From the NCBI RefSeq assembly GCF_014764385.1, contig NZ_CP061714.1:1364001-1428000 (forward strand): a DNA stretch of 64,000 nt, written 5' to 3'. Both the position numbers and the translations under genes were made by a program. Of the stretch, positions 27,789 through 36,282 are shown piece by piece (within the stretch, counting starts at the first letter, position 1; each line of letters begins with the position of its first letter). The DNA is from Luteimonas sp. MC1825 (GTDB lineage: Bacteria > Pseudomonadota > Gammaproteobacteria > Xanthomonadales > Xanthomonadaceae). Under the pieces are notes generated by a model, which saw only the letters and a list, made by a program, of their open reading frames with translations, had not been told where the DNA came from and made no database searches.

Positions 27789-28130
27789 TCAGCCCGCGAT
27801 CGCGTCCGCGCGCGCGGCGCAGATGAAATCGTTCTCGCTCAGCCCGCCGACATCGTGGGTGGAATAGCGGACCACGCAGCGGTCGTAATGCACGCCGAGA
27901 TCCGGGTGGTGGTCCTCGCGGTTGGCCATGTGCGCCAGCGCGTTCACGAACGACATGGTCCGGTAGTAATCGGGGAAGCGGAACGTGCGCGTCAGTGCCT
28001 GGCCGTTTTCGGCCAGCGCCCAGCCGGGCAGTTCCGGCAGCAGTTCGTGGACGCGCGCTTCGCTGAGCCTGTGTTCGCTGCCCTTGCGCGGCGTGCAATG
28101 TGCCTGGGCAAGCGGGATGAGGTCGGACAT
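27789..28130 (-). CDS. phhB: Pterin-4a-carbinolamine dehydratase
   Basis: A 113-residue cytosolic enzyme that recycles 4a-hydroxytetrahydrobiopterin, the oxidised cofactor of phenylalanine hydroxylase. The family motif is present: [20 protein letters not shown] followed by [20 protein letters not shown], with the catalytic histidines in HHPD and TH. AGGAGA ahead of ATG 28130 is a strong site. No phhA (phenylalanine hydroxylase) is in the window. A -10-like TATACA lies about 69 bases upstream on the minus strand. It is divergent from nfuA. Confidence 0.93.
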   Translation of the reverse strand: MSDLIPLAQAHCTPRKGSEHRLSEARVHELLPELPGWALAENGQALTRTFRFPDYYRTMSFVNALAHMANREDHHPDLGVHYDRCVVRYSTHDVGGLSENDFICAARADAIAG

Positions 28131-28226
28131 GGTGTCTCCTGTGGCCGGATGTACGGCCGGCCTGAACGAAAGGTGTGGCGCCGTGCGCGCGCCCGCCGTG
28201 TATACGGCAATGGCGGGCCGGGCGGC

Positions 28227-28232
28227 TAGAAT
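28227..28232 (+). promoter_or_regulatory. -10 box giving a probably leaderless nfuA transcript
   Basis: TAGAAT ends six bases before the nfuA ATG. Transcription usually begins about seven bases after a -10, so the message would start at or next to the start codon. No Shine-Dalgarno sequence is present. No good -35 can be seen. Confidence 0.45.
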
Positions 28233-28238
28233 ACGCCC

Positions 28239-28832
28239 ATGATCCAGATCTCCGAATCCGCGCAGACCCATTTCCGCAAGCTGATCGAACGCGAAGCCGT
28301 GTCGGGCATGGGCGTACGGCTGGCCGCGATGCGGGCCGGCACACCCGATGCCGACGTCCGGCTCGAGTTTGCCGCACCCGACGAACTGCAAGGCGACGAA
28401 TGGGCGATCGACTGCCAGGGGTTCACGCTCTGGCTGGACGCGACCAGCGTGCCGTACCTCGACGGCGCCGAGATCGACTACGCCACGCTCGCCACCGGCG
28501 GCCAGCTGCAGATCCGCGCGCCCAAGATCAAGGGCCAGGAACCCGACGCCGGCGCGTCGCTGGTCGAGCGCGTGCGCTGGACCGTGGAGCACGTGGTCAA
28601 CCCGCAGCTCGCCCAGCATCGCGGCCATGTCGACGTGGAGGAAGTCCGCGCCGACGGCGTGGTCCTGCTGCGTTTCGGCGGCGGCTGCCACGGCTGCGGC
28701 ATGGCCGACGTGACCCTCAAGCAGGGCATCGAGAAGACGCTGATGGAGCGCGTGCCGGGGGTGACCGCTGTGCGTGACGCCACCGACCACGACACCGGCG
28801 CCGCGCCGTACATCCCGCGCGCCTCGGCCTGA
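28239..28832 (+). CDS. nfuA: Fe-S cluster carrier NfuA
   Basis: A 197-residue iron-sulfur carrier that accepts a [4Fe-4S] cluster and delivers it to target enzymes, especially under oxidative stress or iron limitation. The N-terminal half is a degenerate A-type domain lacking its cysteines ([20 protein letters not shown]). The C-terminal Nfu domain has the CxxC cluster site ([20 protein letters not shown]). Length and order match E. coli NfuA. No Shine-Dalgarno sequence precedes the ATG, and a TAGAAT box lies immediately upstream, so it may be translated from a leaderless message. The gene after it starts 28 bases later and is probably cotranscribed. Confidence 0.95.
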   Translation: MIQISESAQTHFRKLIEREAVSGMGVRLAAMRAGTPDADVRLEFAAPDELQGDEWAIDCQGFTLWLDATSVPYLDGAEIDYATLATGGQLQIRAPKIKGQEPDAGASLVERVRWTVEHVVNPQLAQHRGHVDVEEVRADGVVLLRFGGGCHGCGMADVTLKQGIEKTLMERVPGVTAVRDATDHDTGAAPYIPRASA

Positions 28833-28860
28833 TCGCGCAGCCGCGCTTCGACCGCGACGG

Positions 28861-30555
28861 ATGTTCTCCTCCGCCGAACTGATCGAAGCCCTGCGCCGGC
28901 GCATGCGGCGTTCGCTGCGTCCGCCGCCTCCGGTGGGCGAGTTCCCGCCCGGCTGGCGCGAGTGGTTCGCCGCCACGGGCACGCGCAGTCGCGGGGTGGT
29001 GGGTGCCGCGGCCGGTGATATCGCCGCAATCCTGATGGCGCGCGAGCCGCAGCTGTCGACCCGCGTGCTCGAAGTGCTGGGCCCTTGGCGTGCCTACGCC
29101 ACGTTGTGGCGCCAGGGCTGGCAGCCGGCCAGCCGCGATGAACGCGGCACGCGGGTCGCGGCGATGACGCTGAGCATGCTGTTGCACCTGTTGTTCGCGC
29201 TCGCCCTCGTGTGGCTGATGCATGCGCGCTTTTTCGTGTTTCCGGCGCCGGAAGCGGCCCGCGAGGGCGAGCAGGTGATCCAGGTCGAATTCATCGGCAC
29301 CGGCACGCCCGAAGATGCCGGCGGCGGCGCCGCACAGGCGATCAGCGACGATGCGCCGGCGCCTGCCGCATCGGCATCGGCCGCGCCATCGGCGGCGACG
29401 TCACGCGAGCCGCAGGTCGTTCCGCCGCCAGCGCCGCTGCCCGAGCCGGGTGAGGCGCTGGCCGAGGCGCCCGCCGTGGCGGTGGTCGCACCGGCGCCGT
29501 CCCCGCTGCAGGTCACCGAGGTCGCCGTGCCGGACAGCGTCTTCACGGTGCCGCCGCCGCGGCCCGTCGACATCGCCGCGCCCACCGTTGCACCGAGGGA
29601 TGTGGTGGCGCGCGTGCGTGAAATCGATGTCGCCGAAGCCCCGCTTTCGCCGGTGCTGGCCGAAGTGCGCACGCGCCCGATCGAGGTGGCCGTGCCCCGG
29701 CCCTCGCCGCGCGGCGTGGCCGTGGTCGAGCGCGAGATCGAGGTGGCCCCGGAGACCGCCAGGATCGACACGCTCCCAGCCCGCGAATTGCCGACGATCA
29801 CCACCAGGCAGCCCGCCGCGCAGGCACCGGCGGTGCGCGACCGCGGCGTTCCGATGCCGAGCGCTCGCCCGGCCGCCGCTGCACCGGCAACAACCGTGGC
29901 GACCGCCACCGCGGCCGATGCTCCCGGCAGCGCGAGGCAGCCCGCTACCGGCACCGTCGCCGGCGCGACGCGGACGCCCGCAGGCGGGCGCCCGGATGCC
30001 ACGGGCAGCGGTGCGCGTGCCACCGGGTCGGCGGCGGGTGCCGGTCCAGCCGCGGACGCCAAGCCGGGCACGCTGCCGTCGCCGCGTCGCGGTGACGACC
30101 GCGGTGATTCCACGCGCAACGTCGCCGGTGGCCAGGCCGGCAGCTCGGGCCTGTTCAACGCCGACGGCAGCGCGCGCCTGCCGGGTGGCGGCCGTGTCGG
30201 TGGCGGACTGCCACCGGGCACGATCACCGAGGACTTCGCCAAGATCGACCGCAATGGCACCTGGCTGAAGCGCCCGCCGATCGGCTACGAGCCGACGTCG
30301 TTGGACCGCTACTGGGTGCCGCATGAAAGCCTGCTGGCCGAATGGGTGCGCAAGAGCGTCACCGAGGTCAGGATCCCGATCCCGGGAAGCTCCAAGTCGA
30401 TCCGCTGCGTGACGGTCATGCTGGCCCTCGGCGGGGCCTGCGACATCGTCGATCCCAACATGCAGGACATCGAAGCCACCGCGCGCAAGCCACCCGACGT
30501 GCCGTTCAAGCGCGAGCTGCAGGAAGACCAGGAAAGCCTGGGTCCGGCACCGTAG
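28861..30555 (+). CDS. Large repetitive, single-pass membrane protein of unknown function
   Basis: A 564-residue protein. Residues 1 to about 95 are Arg-rich and cytoplasmic. A membrane helix follows at about 103-122 ([20 protein letters not shown]). A very long Ala/Pro/Val/Arg-rich periplasmic region comes next, with repeated phrases ([31 protein letters not shown]), then a Gly-rich segment. A compact C-terminal domain of about 110 residues holds two Cys ([16 protein letters not shown]). The helix followed by [21 protein letters not shown] recalls TonB-type architecture. Such proteins are seen in Xanthomonadaceae, where I recall the label transmembrane repetitive protein; no role is known. 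It lies 28 bases after nfuA. Confidence 0.75.
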   Translation: MFSSAELIEALRRRMRRSLRPPPPVGEFPPGWREWFAATGTRSRGVVGAAAGDIAAILMAREPQLSTRVLEVLGPWRAYATLWRQGWQPASRDERGTRVAAMTLSMLLHLLFALALVWLMHARFFVFPAPEAAREGEQVIQVEFIGTGTPEDAGGGAAQAISDDAPAPAASASAAPSAATSREPQVVPPPAPLPEPGEALAEAPAVAVVAPAPSPLQVTEVAVPDSVFTVPPPRPVDIAAPTVAPRDVVARVREIDVAEAPLSPVLAEVRTRPIEVAVPRPSPRGVAVVEREIEVAPETARIDTLPARELPTITTRQPAAQAPAVRDRGVPMPSARPAAAAPATTVATATAADAPGSARQPATGTVAGATRTPAGGRPDATGSGARATGSAAGAGPAADAKPGTLPSPRRGDDRGDSTRNVAGGQAGSSGLFNADGSARLPGGGRVGGGLPPGTITEDFAKIDRNGTWLKRPPIGYEPTSLDRYWVPHESLLAEWVRKSVTEVRIPIPGSSKSIRCVTVMLALGGACDIVDPNMQDIEATARKPPDVPFKRELQEDQESLGPAP

Positions 30556-30558
30556 CGG

Positions 30559-30587
30559 AAAAAAGGAAAAGCCCGCGCCAGGCGGGC
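30559..30587 (-). terminator. Rho-independent terminator after the cytochrome c genes
   Basis: On the minus strand the stem GCCCGC/GCGGGC with loop CTGGC (30587-30571) is followed by TTTTCCTTTTTT (30570-30559). It sits 46 bases beyond the last cytochrome stop. The plus-strand copy lacks a long T-run but could slow read-through from the gene at 28861-30555. Confidence 0.8.
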
Positions 30588-30632
30588 CTTCCAGGGCGCT
30601 TCAGTCGCGGGGAATTCGCGCGACAGCCGCCG

Positions 30633-31076
30633 TCACTTGCCGGCGTGCGCGCCGTGCAGGTCGCGCAGCTGGCCCGGGCGCGACGCGAAGTACGCGGCGA
30701 GATCGGCGATCTGCTGGTCGTCCAGGCCACGCGCTTGGCTGGACATGAGCGCATGGTCGCGCGCGCCGCTGCGATAGGTCTGCAGCGCATGCGCGAGGTA
30801 GTCGCGGTACTGGCCACCGAGCTTGGGATAGGTGGGATCGAGCGGGACGTTGCCGTCGGCGCCATGGCAGTCGATGCACGACTGGCCGGTGGCGGCACCC
30901 TTGGCATTGGCCTGCTGCTCGCCCTGGGCGATGCGGCCAACCGGCAGCGCATTGACCGACGTGGCGGATGCGACACCGCTGGCCGTCGTGCCGTCGCCGC
31001 AGGCGGCGAGGCCGACGGTGGCGACCAGGACGAGGGCGAGGCGTGCGGCTTTGGCGATCGTCATGTGGCGGCTCAC
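30633..31076 (-). CDS. Small c-type cytochrome, monoheme (second of pair)
   Basis: About 147 residues with an N-terminal export signal ending LAACG, a possible lipoprotein site. The heme attachment motif is CIDCH, with a distal Met ligand region (RDHALMSSQARGL) and a class I cytochrome C-terminal helix (LDDQQIADLAAYFASRPGQL). It resembles half of a cytochrome c4 or c553 and probably carries electrons in the periplasm. The GTG at 31076 is chosen because it overlaps the upstream stop by four bases (GTGA); ATG 31064 is the alternative. No oxidase genes are nearby. Confidence 0.85.
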   Translation of the reverse strand: MSRHMTIAKAARLALVLVATVGLAACGDGTTASGVASATSVNALPVGRIAQGEQQANAKGAATGQSCIDCHGADGNVPLDPTYPKLGGQYRDYLAHALQTYRSGARDHALMSSQARGLDDQQIADLAAYFASRPGQLRDLHGAHAGK

Positions 31077-31411
31077 GGCGTCAGTCCGGAAATGAAGGCG
31101 GCGATGTCGGCGATGTCCTGCTCGGAAAAGCTCTGCGCCTGCACCTGCATGGTCGGGTGCTTGCGCGTGCCGTCGCGGTACTCGGTGAGCGCGTTGACCA
31201 GGTATTCGCTGGACTGGCCGCCGATCCGCGGCACGTGGTAGTGCGGATAGGCGTTCTTGTATCCCTCGATGCCGTGGCAACCCACGCACGTATAGGTAAG
31301 CATGCGCCCGCTCTCGGCGTTGCCCGCGGCGGCCTGCTGCGCGATGGCGGCGGGGGCGAACGAGGCAAGGGCAAGGGCGAGGCAGGCGGCGATCGGCATC
31401 GGTCGCATCAT
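31073..31411 (-). CDS. Small c-type cytochrome, monoheme (first of pair)
   Basis: A 112-residue periplasmic protein. A signal peptide ends APAAIAQ, the heme motif is CVGCHG, and the methionine ligand region is GTRKHPTMQVQAQSFSEQD, with a C-terminal helix IADIAAFISGL. It is a sister of the next cytochrome, and together they resemble the two halves of a cytochrome c4. ATG 31411 begins a double ATG; a GGA lies eight bases before it. A strong consensus-like promoter is found about 70 bases upstream. Confidence 0.88.
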   Translation of the reverse strand: MMRPMPIAACLALALASFAPAAIAQQAAAGNAESGRMLTYTCVGCHGIEGYKNAYPHYHVPRIGGQSSEYLVNALTEYRDGTRKHPTMQVQAQSFSEQDIADIAAFISGLTP

Positions 31412-31483
31412 GTCTGGGTCCGCATCCTGAGGCTGGTGGTATGACTGGGAGCGAGCGGCCTTGCGGACGCGTGCAATCGGCGC

Positions 31484-31512
31484 AGTATAGCCGCCGACCC
31501 GACGACTGTTAA
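31484..31512 (-). promoter_or_regulatory. Sigma-70 promoter of the cytochrome c pair
   Basis: On the minus strand TTAACA (31512-31507) and TATACT (31489-31484) are separated by exactly 17 bases. This is the closest match to the sigma-70 consensus noticed in the window. The predicted start lies near 31477, giving a leader of about 66 bases. Confidence 0.65.
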
Positions 31513-31663
31513 CGCCGCGCGTTGGCGACCTCCACATGCGCACCGGTGCCTTGCCCTGCCGCTCGCCACCATGACCTTCGGCGGATATGCGTCGCGGGGC
31601 CGGTGCTATACCTTGCTACCACACCATTCTGGCTGCCCTTCCATGCTTCCGAGCTCACCCGTC

Positions 31664-32779
31664 ATGCGTCGCCGCGCCGTCGGCCTCGCCGTCCTCATGT
31701 TGTCCGCCAGCCTGTTCCTGCAGGGCTGCCGAGGCGGCGCCGATGCCGCGGCGAAGGATGAGAAAAAGGCGCCCGAGGCGGTGCCGGTCGAGGCCGTGGC
31801 CGCCGCACCGCGCGCGATCGCGGCGAGCTACAGCGGCAGCGCGACCCTGGAGGCGCGCGCCGAAGCACAGGTGGTGTCGAAGACGTCGGGCGTCGCGTTG
31901 CAGGTGCTGGTGGAGGAGGGCGATGCGGTACGCGCCGGCCAGGTGCTGGTGCGCATCGATGCCGATCGTGCACGGCTCAACCTGGCGCAGGTCGACGCGC
32001 AGATGCGCAAGCTCGAAGCCAATTTCCGCCGTGCCAGCCAGCTGGTCGAGCAGCAGATGGTCAGCGTCGGCGACCACGACCAGCTGCGCTACGACCTGGA
32101 AAACGCGCGCGCGGCGTGGCGGCTGGCGCAGCTGGAGCTGTCGTACACCAACGTGGTGGCGCCGATTTCGGGCGTGGTTGCATCGCGTTCCATCAAGACC
32201 GGCAACTTCGTGCAGATCAACACGCCGATCATCCGCATCGTCGACAACTCGCGGCTGGAGGCGACGCTCAACGTCCCCGAGCGCGACCTGACCACGCTGC
32301 GCGCCGGGTTGCCGGTGCGCATGCAGGTCGATGCGCTGCCCGGCCGCAGCTTCACCGGCGTGGTGGACCGCATCGCACCGGTGGTCGAGGCCGGCAGCGG
32401 CACCTTCCGCGTGGTCTGCGCCTTCGACCCCGATGACAGCGCGCTGCAGCCGGGCATGTTCGCGCGCATGGGCATCGACTACGACAACCGCGCCAACGCG
32501 CTGGCCATCCCGCGCACCGCACTGCTCGAGGACGAAGGCGACCCCGCGGTCTTCGTGGTCCGCGATGGCAAGGCCGTGCGCACGACCATCGAAACCGGCT
32601 ATGTCGAAGGTGCCTTCGTCGAGGTCCGCAAGGGCCTGGACGCCGGTGATCGCGTGGTCACGGCGGGCAAGGTCACGCTGCGCGACGGCAGTGCGGTCCA
32701 GGTGATCGGCGATCCGCCCGCGGTGGCCGCCAAGGCGACCACCGAGGCCGGCGCCAAGGCCGCCGGGCAGACGCGATGA
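31664..32779 (+). CDS. RND efflux periplasmic adaptor (membrane fusion protein)
   Basis: A 371-residue lipid-anchored adaptor linking inner-membrane RND pumps to an outer-membrane channel. It has a signal peptide with lipobox LQGC, a barrel-sandwich (lipoyl-like) domain (VVSKTSGVALQVLVEEGDAV and TNVVAPISGVVASRSIKTGN), a short alpha-hairpin (QMRKLEANFRRASQLVEQQM), a beta-barrel and a membrane-proximal domain (AGDRVVTAGKVTLRDGSAV). The start is uncertain: ATG 31664 or 31643. A -10-like TATACC near 31618 makes starts farther upstream unlikely. Its stop overlaps the next start by four bases (ATGA). Confidence 0.92.
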   Translation: MRRRAVGLAVLMLSASLFLQGCRGGADAAAKDEKKAPEAVPVEAVAAAPRAIAASYSGSATLEARAEAQVVSKTSGVALQVLVEEGDAVRAGQVLVRIDADRARLNLAQVDAQMRKLEANFRRASQLVEQQMVSVGDHDQLRYDLENARAAWRLAQLELSYTNVVAPISGVVASRSIKTGNFVQINTPIIRIVDNSRLEATLNVPERDLTTLRAGLPVRMQVDALPGRSFTGVVDRIAPVVEAGSGTFRVVCAFDPDDSALQPGMFARMGIDYDNRANALAIPRTALLEDEGDPAVFVVRDGKAVRTTIETGYVEGAFVEVRKGLDAGDRVVTAGKVTLRDGSAVQVIGDPPAVAAKATTEAGAKAAGQTR

Positions 32780-35700
32780 GCAGCCGCGGCGGGGAAGGCC
32801 GCGACCTGCACCACGCGGATGACGTCGACGGCACCGTGCGCGCCGACGGCCTGGTCGGATTCGCGGTGCGCCGCCGGGTGACGGTGGCGATGGTGACGGT
32901 CAGCATGCTGCTGTTCGGGCTGATCGCGCTGGGCAACCTCAAGGTCAACCTGCTGCCGGACATCAGCTATCCCACGCTGACCGTGCGCACCGAGTACACC
33001 GGTGCCGCGCCGCAGGAGATCGAGACCCTGGTCAGCGAGCCGGTGGAAGAGTCGCTGGGCGTGGTGAAGGGTCTGCGCCGGCTGAAGTCGGTGTCGCGCA
33101 CCGGGCAGAGCGACGTGGTGCTCGAGTTCGCCTGGGGCACGGACATGGACCAGGCCAGCCTGGAGGTCCGCGACAAGATGGAGACGCTGCAGCTGCCGCT
33201 CGAGGTCACGCCTCCGGTGCTGCTGCGCTTCAACCCCGCGACCGAGCCGATCCTCCGCCTGGCGCTCAGCAGCAGTGCCGAGGGCGACGTCGAGCGCGAA
33301 CTGCCGCTGCTGCGCCGCTATGCCGACGACGACCTGAAGAAGAAGCTTGAAACCGTGCCCGGTGCGGCGGCGGTGAAGGTCGGTGGTGGCCTCGAGGACG
33401 AGATCCAGGTCGAACTCGACCTGCAGAAGCTGTCGCAGATCGGCCTCTCGGTCGCCGCGGTCGTGCAGCGCCTGAAGGAAGAGAACATCAACCTGTCCGG
33501 CGGTCGCCTGGAGCAGGGCACGCAGCGCTACCTGGTGCGCACCGTCAACCAGTTCGCCGGCGTGGACGAAATCCGCGGCATGCTGGTGGCGACGCAGGCC
33601 GGTGGCTCCGGCGGCGCCGGCGGCGCCGATGAGGTCGCGCGTCTTGCGGCCGCGTCCGGAGACGCTTCGGTGATGGCCGCCGCGATGTCGGCGCAGAGTG
33701 CGGCTTCCGCATCCAACCGCGCCGTGGCCGATGGCCGTGCGGTGCGCCTGGGCGATATCGCCGAGGTCCGCCAGGGCTTCAAGGAACGCGAGGCGATCAT
33801 CCGCCTCGACGGCCGCGAGGCGGTGGAGCTTGCGATCTACAAGGAGGGCGACGCCAACACGGTCGCCACGGCGGACGCCGTGGAGCAGCGCCTGGTGCAG
33901 ATCCGCAAGGACCTGCCGTCGGGCATCGAGCTGGCGGTGGTGGACGACCAGGCGAAGTTCATCCGCGCGGCGATCTCCGATGTGCGCACCGACGCGCTGA
34001 TCGGCGGCGCGCTGGCGATCCTGATCATCTTCCTGTTCCTGCGCAATGCGTGGAGCACGTTCGTGGTCGGCATCTCGCTGCCGGTGTCGATCATCACCAC
34101 GTTCTTCTTCATGGACCAGTTCGGCCTGAGCCTCAACGTGATGTCGCTCGGCGGCCTGGCGCTGGCCACGGGCCTGGTGGTGGACGACTCGATCGTGGTG
34201 CTGGAGAGCATCGCCAAGGCGCGCGAACGCGGCCTGGGCGTGCTGGACGCGGCGATTGTCGGCACGCGCGAGGTGGGCATGGCGGTCGTGGCCTCCACGC
34301 TGACGATCATCGCGGTGTTCCTGCCGCTGGTGTTCGTGGAAGGCATTGCCGGGCAGCTGTTCCGCGACCAGGCGATGACCATCGCGCTGGCCGTCGGCAT
34401 CTCGCTGCTGGTGGCACTGACCCTGATCCCGATGCTGAGCGCGCTCAAGGCGCGCGCGCCGCTGGCGTTCCCGGAAGAGGCCCCGCACCCGCAATGGCGG
34501 CCAGAAAAGCGCTGGCAGCGTCCTGCCGCCGCGACCGGACGCGGCATCGGCTGGGTGTTGCATGCCGTGTTCTTCGGCATCGCCTGGGCGCTGGTGCGTG
34601 CCTGGCGGTTGCTGGTCGCGGCGGTCGGTCCGCCGATGCGCACGGCCAGCCGGGTGGCGATGGCGCCGTACGCGCGCGCCGAAAGCGGCTACCTGCGCGT
34701 GCTGCCGAAGGCGCTCGGCCGGCCACGGCTGGTCATCGGCGTGGCGCTTGCGGCGTTTGTCGCCACCATGGCCATCGTGCCCACGCTCGGCACCGACCTG
34801 ATCCCGCAGCTCGCCCAGGACCGCTTCGAGATGACCGCGCGGTTGCCGCCCGGCACGCCGCTGCGCGAGACGGATGCGCTGGTCCGCCAGGTGCAGCAGG
34901 CGCACGCCGACGACGAGGGCGTCGAAGTGCTGTTCGGCGTCAGCGGCACCGGCACGCGCCTGGATGCCAATCCCACCGACAGCGGCGAGAACATCGGCCG
35001 GCTGACCGTGGTGATGGAGGACGGCGGTAGCCGCGCGCTCGAGGCGGATCTGACCGAGGGCCTGCGCGCGACCATGCAGGAGCATCCGGGTGCGCAAGTC
35101 GATTTCAGCCGTCCGGCGCTCTTCAGCTTCTCCAGCCCGCTGGAGATCGAGCTGCGCGGCCAGGACCTCGACGACTTGGCGGCCGCCGGACAGCGCCTGG
35201 CCGCGCTGCTGCGCGACAGCCCGTACTACGCGGACGTCAAGTCGACCGTGGAGCAGGGCGCGCCCGAGATCCGCATCGTGTTCGACCAGGAACGCGCCGG
35301 TGCGCTCGGGCTGACCACGCGCCAGGTGGCCGATGCCGTGGTCAATTCGGTGCGTGGCGAGGTGGCCACGCGCTACGACTTCCGCGACCGCAAGATCGAC
35401 GTGCTGGTGCGGGCGCAGGAAGGCGAGCGTGGTTCGGTGCAGGCGATCCGCGACCTGATCGTGAATCCGGCGTCCGCGCGGCCCGTGCGCCTTTCGGCGG
35501 TGGCCGACGTGATCGCCACCACCGGCCCCAGCGAAGTGCATCGCGCCGACCAGGTGCGGGTGGCGGTGGTGTCGGCCAACCTGCGCGACACCGACCTCGG
35601 TGCCGCGGTCGAGGACGTGCGCCGCCTGGTCAGCGAGAACCCGCTTGGCGCCGGCATTGGCCTGCACGTCGGTGGCCAGGGCGAGGAGCTCGCCGATTCG

Positions 35701-36282
35701 CTCAATTCGCTGCTGTTCGCGTTCGCGCTGGCGATCTTCATGGTCTACCTGGTGATGGCGTCGCAGTTCGAATCGCTGCTGCATCCGTTCGTGATCCTGT
35801 TCACCATCCCCCTGGCGATGGTCGGCGCGATCCTGGCCCTGCTGCTGACCGGCAACACCGTCTCGGTGGTCGTGTTCATCGGCCTGATCCTGATGGTGGG
35901 CCTGGTGGTGAAGAACGCGATCATCCTGATCGACAAGGTCAACCAGCTGCGCGAAGCGGGCGTGGCCAAGCGCGAGGCGCTGGTGGAGGGTGCGCGTTCG
36001 CGCCTGCGCCCGATCGTGATGACCACGCTGTCCACGCTGTTCGGCTTCATGCCGCTGGCGCTGGCGTTCGGCGAGGGCGCCGAGGTCCGCTCGCCGATGG
36101 CGATCACGGTGATCGGCGGCTTGCTGGTGTCCACGCTGTTGACGTTGCTGGTGATCCCGGTGGTCTACGACCTGCTGGATCGCCGCGGTGACGCGCACTA
36201 CCTGGAGCGCGGACGACGCGCGCGTGCCGCGACAGGTGCCGCGACAGGTGCCGCGACCGACGACGACGGGCTGCCTGCATGA
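32776..36282 (+). CDS. RND efflux pump permease, first of pair (canonical proton relay)
   Basis: A 1168-residue HAE1-like inner-membrane pump with 12 expected membrane helices and two large periplasmic loops. N-terminal core: RRRVTVAMVTVSMLLFGLIA, then LPDISYPTLTVRTEYTGAAP. The proton-relay residues are present: D470-D471 in ATGLVVDDSIVVLESI and K1046 in GLVVKNAIILIDKVNQLR. It exceeds AcrB by over 100 residues, through an N-terminal extension of about 30 and inserts, one Gly/Ala-rich (near 275-310) and one of about 60 residues after the first set of helices (near 565-640). It is coupled to the adaptor and to the second permease by ATGA overlaps. Substrate unknown; no outer-membrane channel gene is adjacent. 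Confidence 0.92.
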   Translation: MSSRGGEGRDLHHADDVDGTVRADGLVGFAVRRRVTVAMVTVSMLLFGLIALGNLKVNLLPDISYPTLTVRTEYTGAAPQEIETLVSEPVEESLGVVKGLRRLKSVSRTGQSDVVLEFAWGTDMDQASLEVRDKMETLQLPLEVTPPVLLRFNPATEPILRLALSSSAEGDVERELPLLRRYADDDLKKKLETVPGAAAVKVGGGLEDEIQVELDLQKLSQIGLSVAAVVQRLKEENINLSGGRLEQGTQRYLVRTVNQFAGVDEIRGMLVATQAGGSGGAGGADEVARLAAASGDASVMAAAMSAQSAASASNRAVADGRAVRLGDIAEVRQGFKEREAIIRLDGREAVELAIYKEGDANTVATADAVEQRLVQIRKDLPSGIELAVVDDQAKFIRAAISDVRTDALIGGALAILIIFLFLRNAWSTFVVGISLPVSIITTFFFMDQFGLSLNVMSLGGLALATGLVVDDSIVVLESIAKARERGLGVLDAAIVGTREVGMAVVASTLTIIAVFLPLVFVEGIAGQLFRDQAMTIALAVGISLLVALTLIPMLSALKARAPLAFPEEAPHPQWRPEKRWQRPAAATGRGIGWVLHAVFFGIAWALVRAWRLLVAAVGPPMRTASRVAMAPYARAESGYLRVLPKALGRPRLVIGVALAAFVATMAIVPTLGTDLIPQLAQDRFEMTARLPPGTPLRETDALVRQVQQAHADDEGVEVLFGVSGTGTRLDANPTDSGENIGRLTVVMEDGGSRALEADLTEGLRATMQEHPGAQVDFSRPALFSFSSPLEIELRGQDLDDLAAAGQRLAALLRDSPYYADVKSTVEQGAPEIRIVFDQERAGALGLTTRQVADAVVNSVRGEVATRYDFRDRKIDVLVRAQEGERGSVQAIRDLIVNPASARPVRLSAVADVIATTGPSEVHRADQVRVAVVSANLRDTDLGAAVEDVRRLVSENPLGAGIGLHVGGQGEELADSLNSLLFAFALAIFMVYLVMASQFESLLHPFVILFTIPLAMVGAILALLLTGNTVSVVVFIGLILMVGLVVKNAIILIDKVNQLREAGVAKREALVEGARSRLRPIVMTTLSTLFGFMPLALAFGEGAEVRSPMAITVIGGLLVSTLLTLLVIPVVYDLLDRRGDAHYLERGRRARAATGAATGAATDDDGLPA
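36226..36249 (+). repeat. Two tandem 12-bp units at the 3' end of the first RND permease gene
   Basis: GCCGCGACAGGT occurs twice head to tail (36226-36237, 36238-36249), followed by a partial third copy. It encodes an Ala-Thr-Gly-type tail just before the Asp-rich C-terminus and probably varies in length without functional cost. Confidence 0.7.

Noticed and set aside
32599..36198. Very long open frame on the minus strand opposite the first RND permease
   Set aside because: It is His/Arg/Gln-rich with no recognisable domain and mirrors the high G/C third positions of the permease gene. Long antisense frames are expected in GC-rich DNA.
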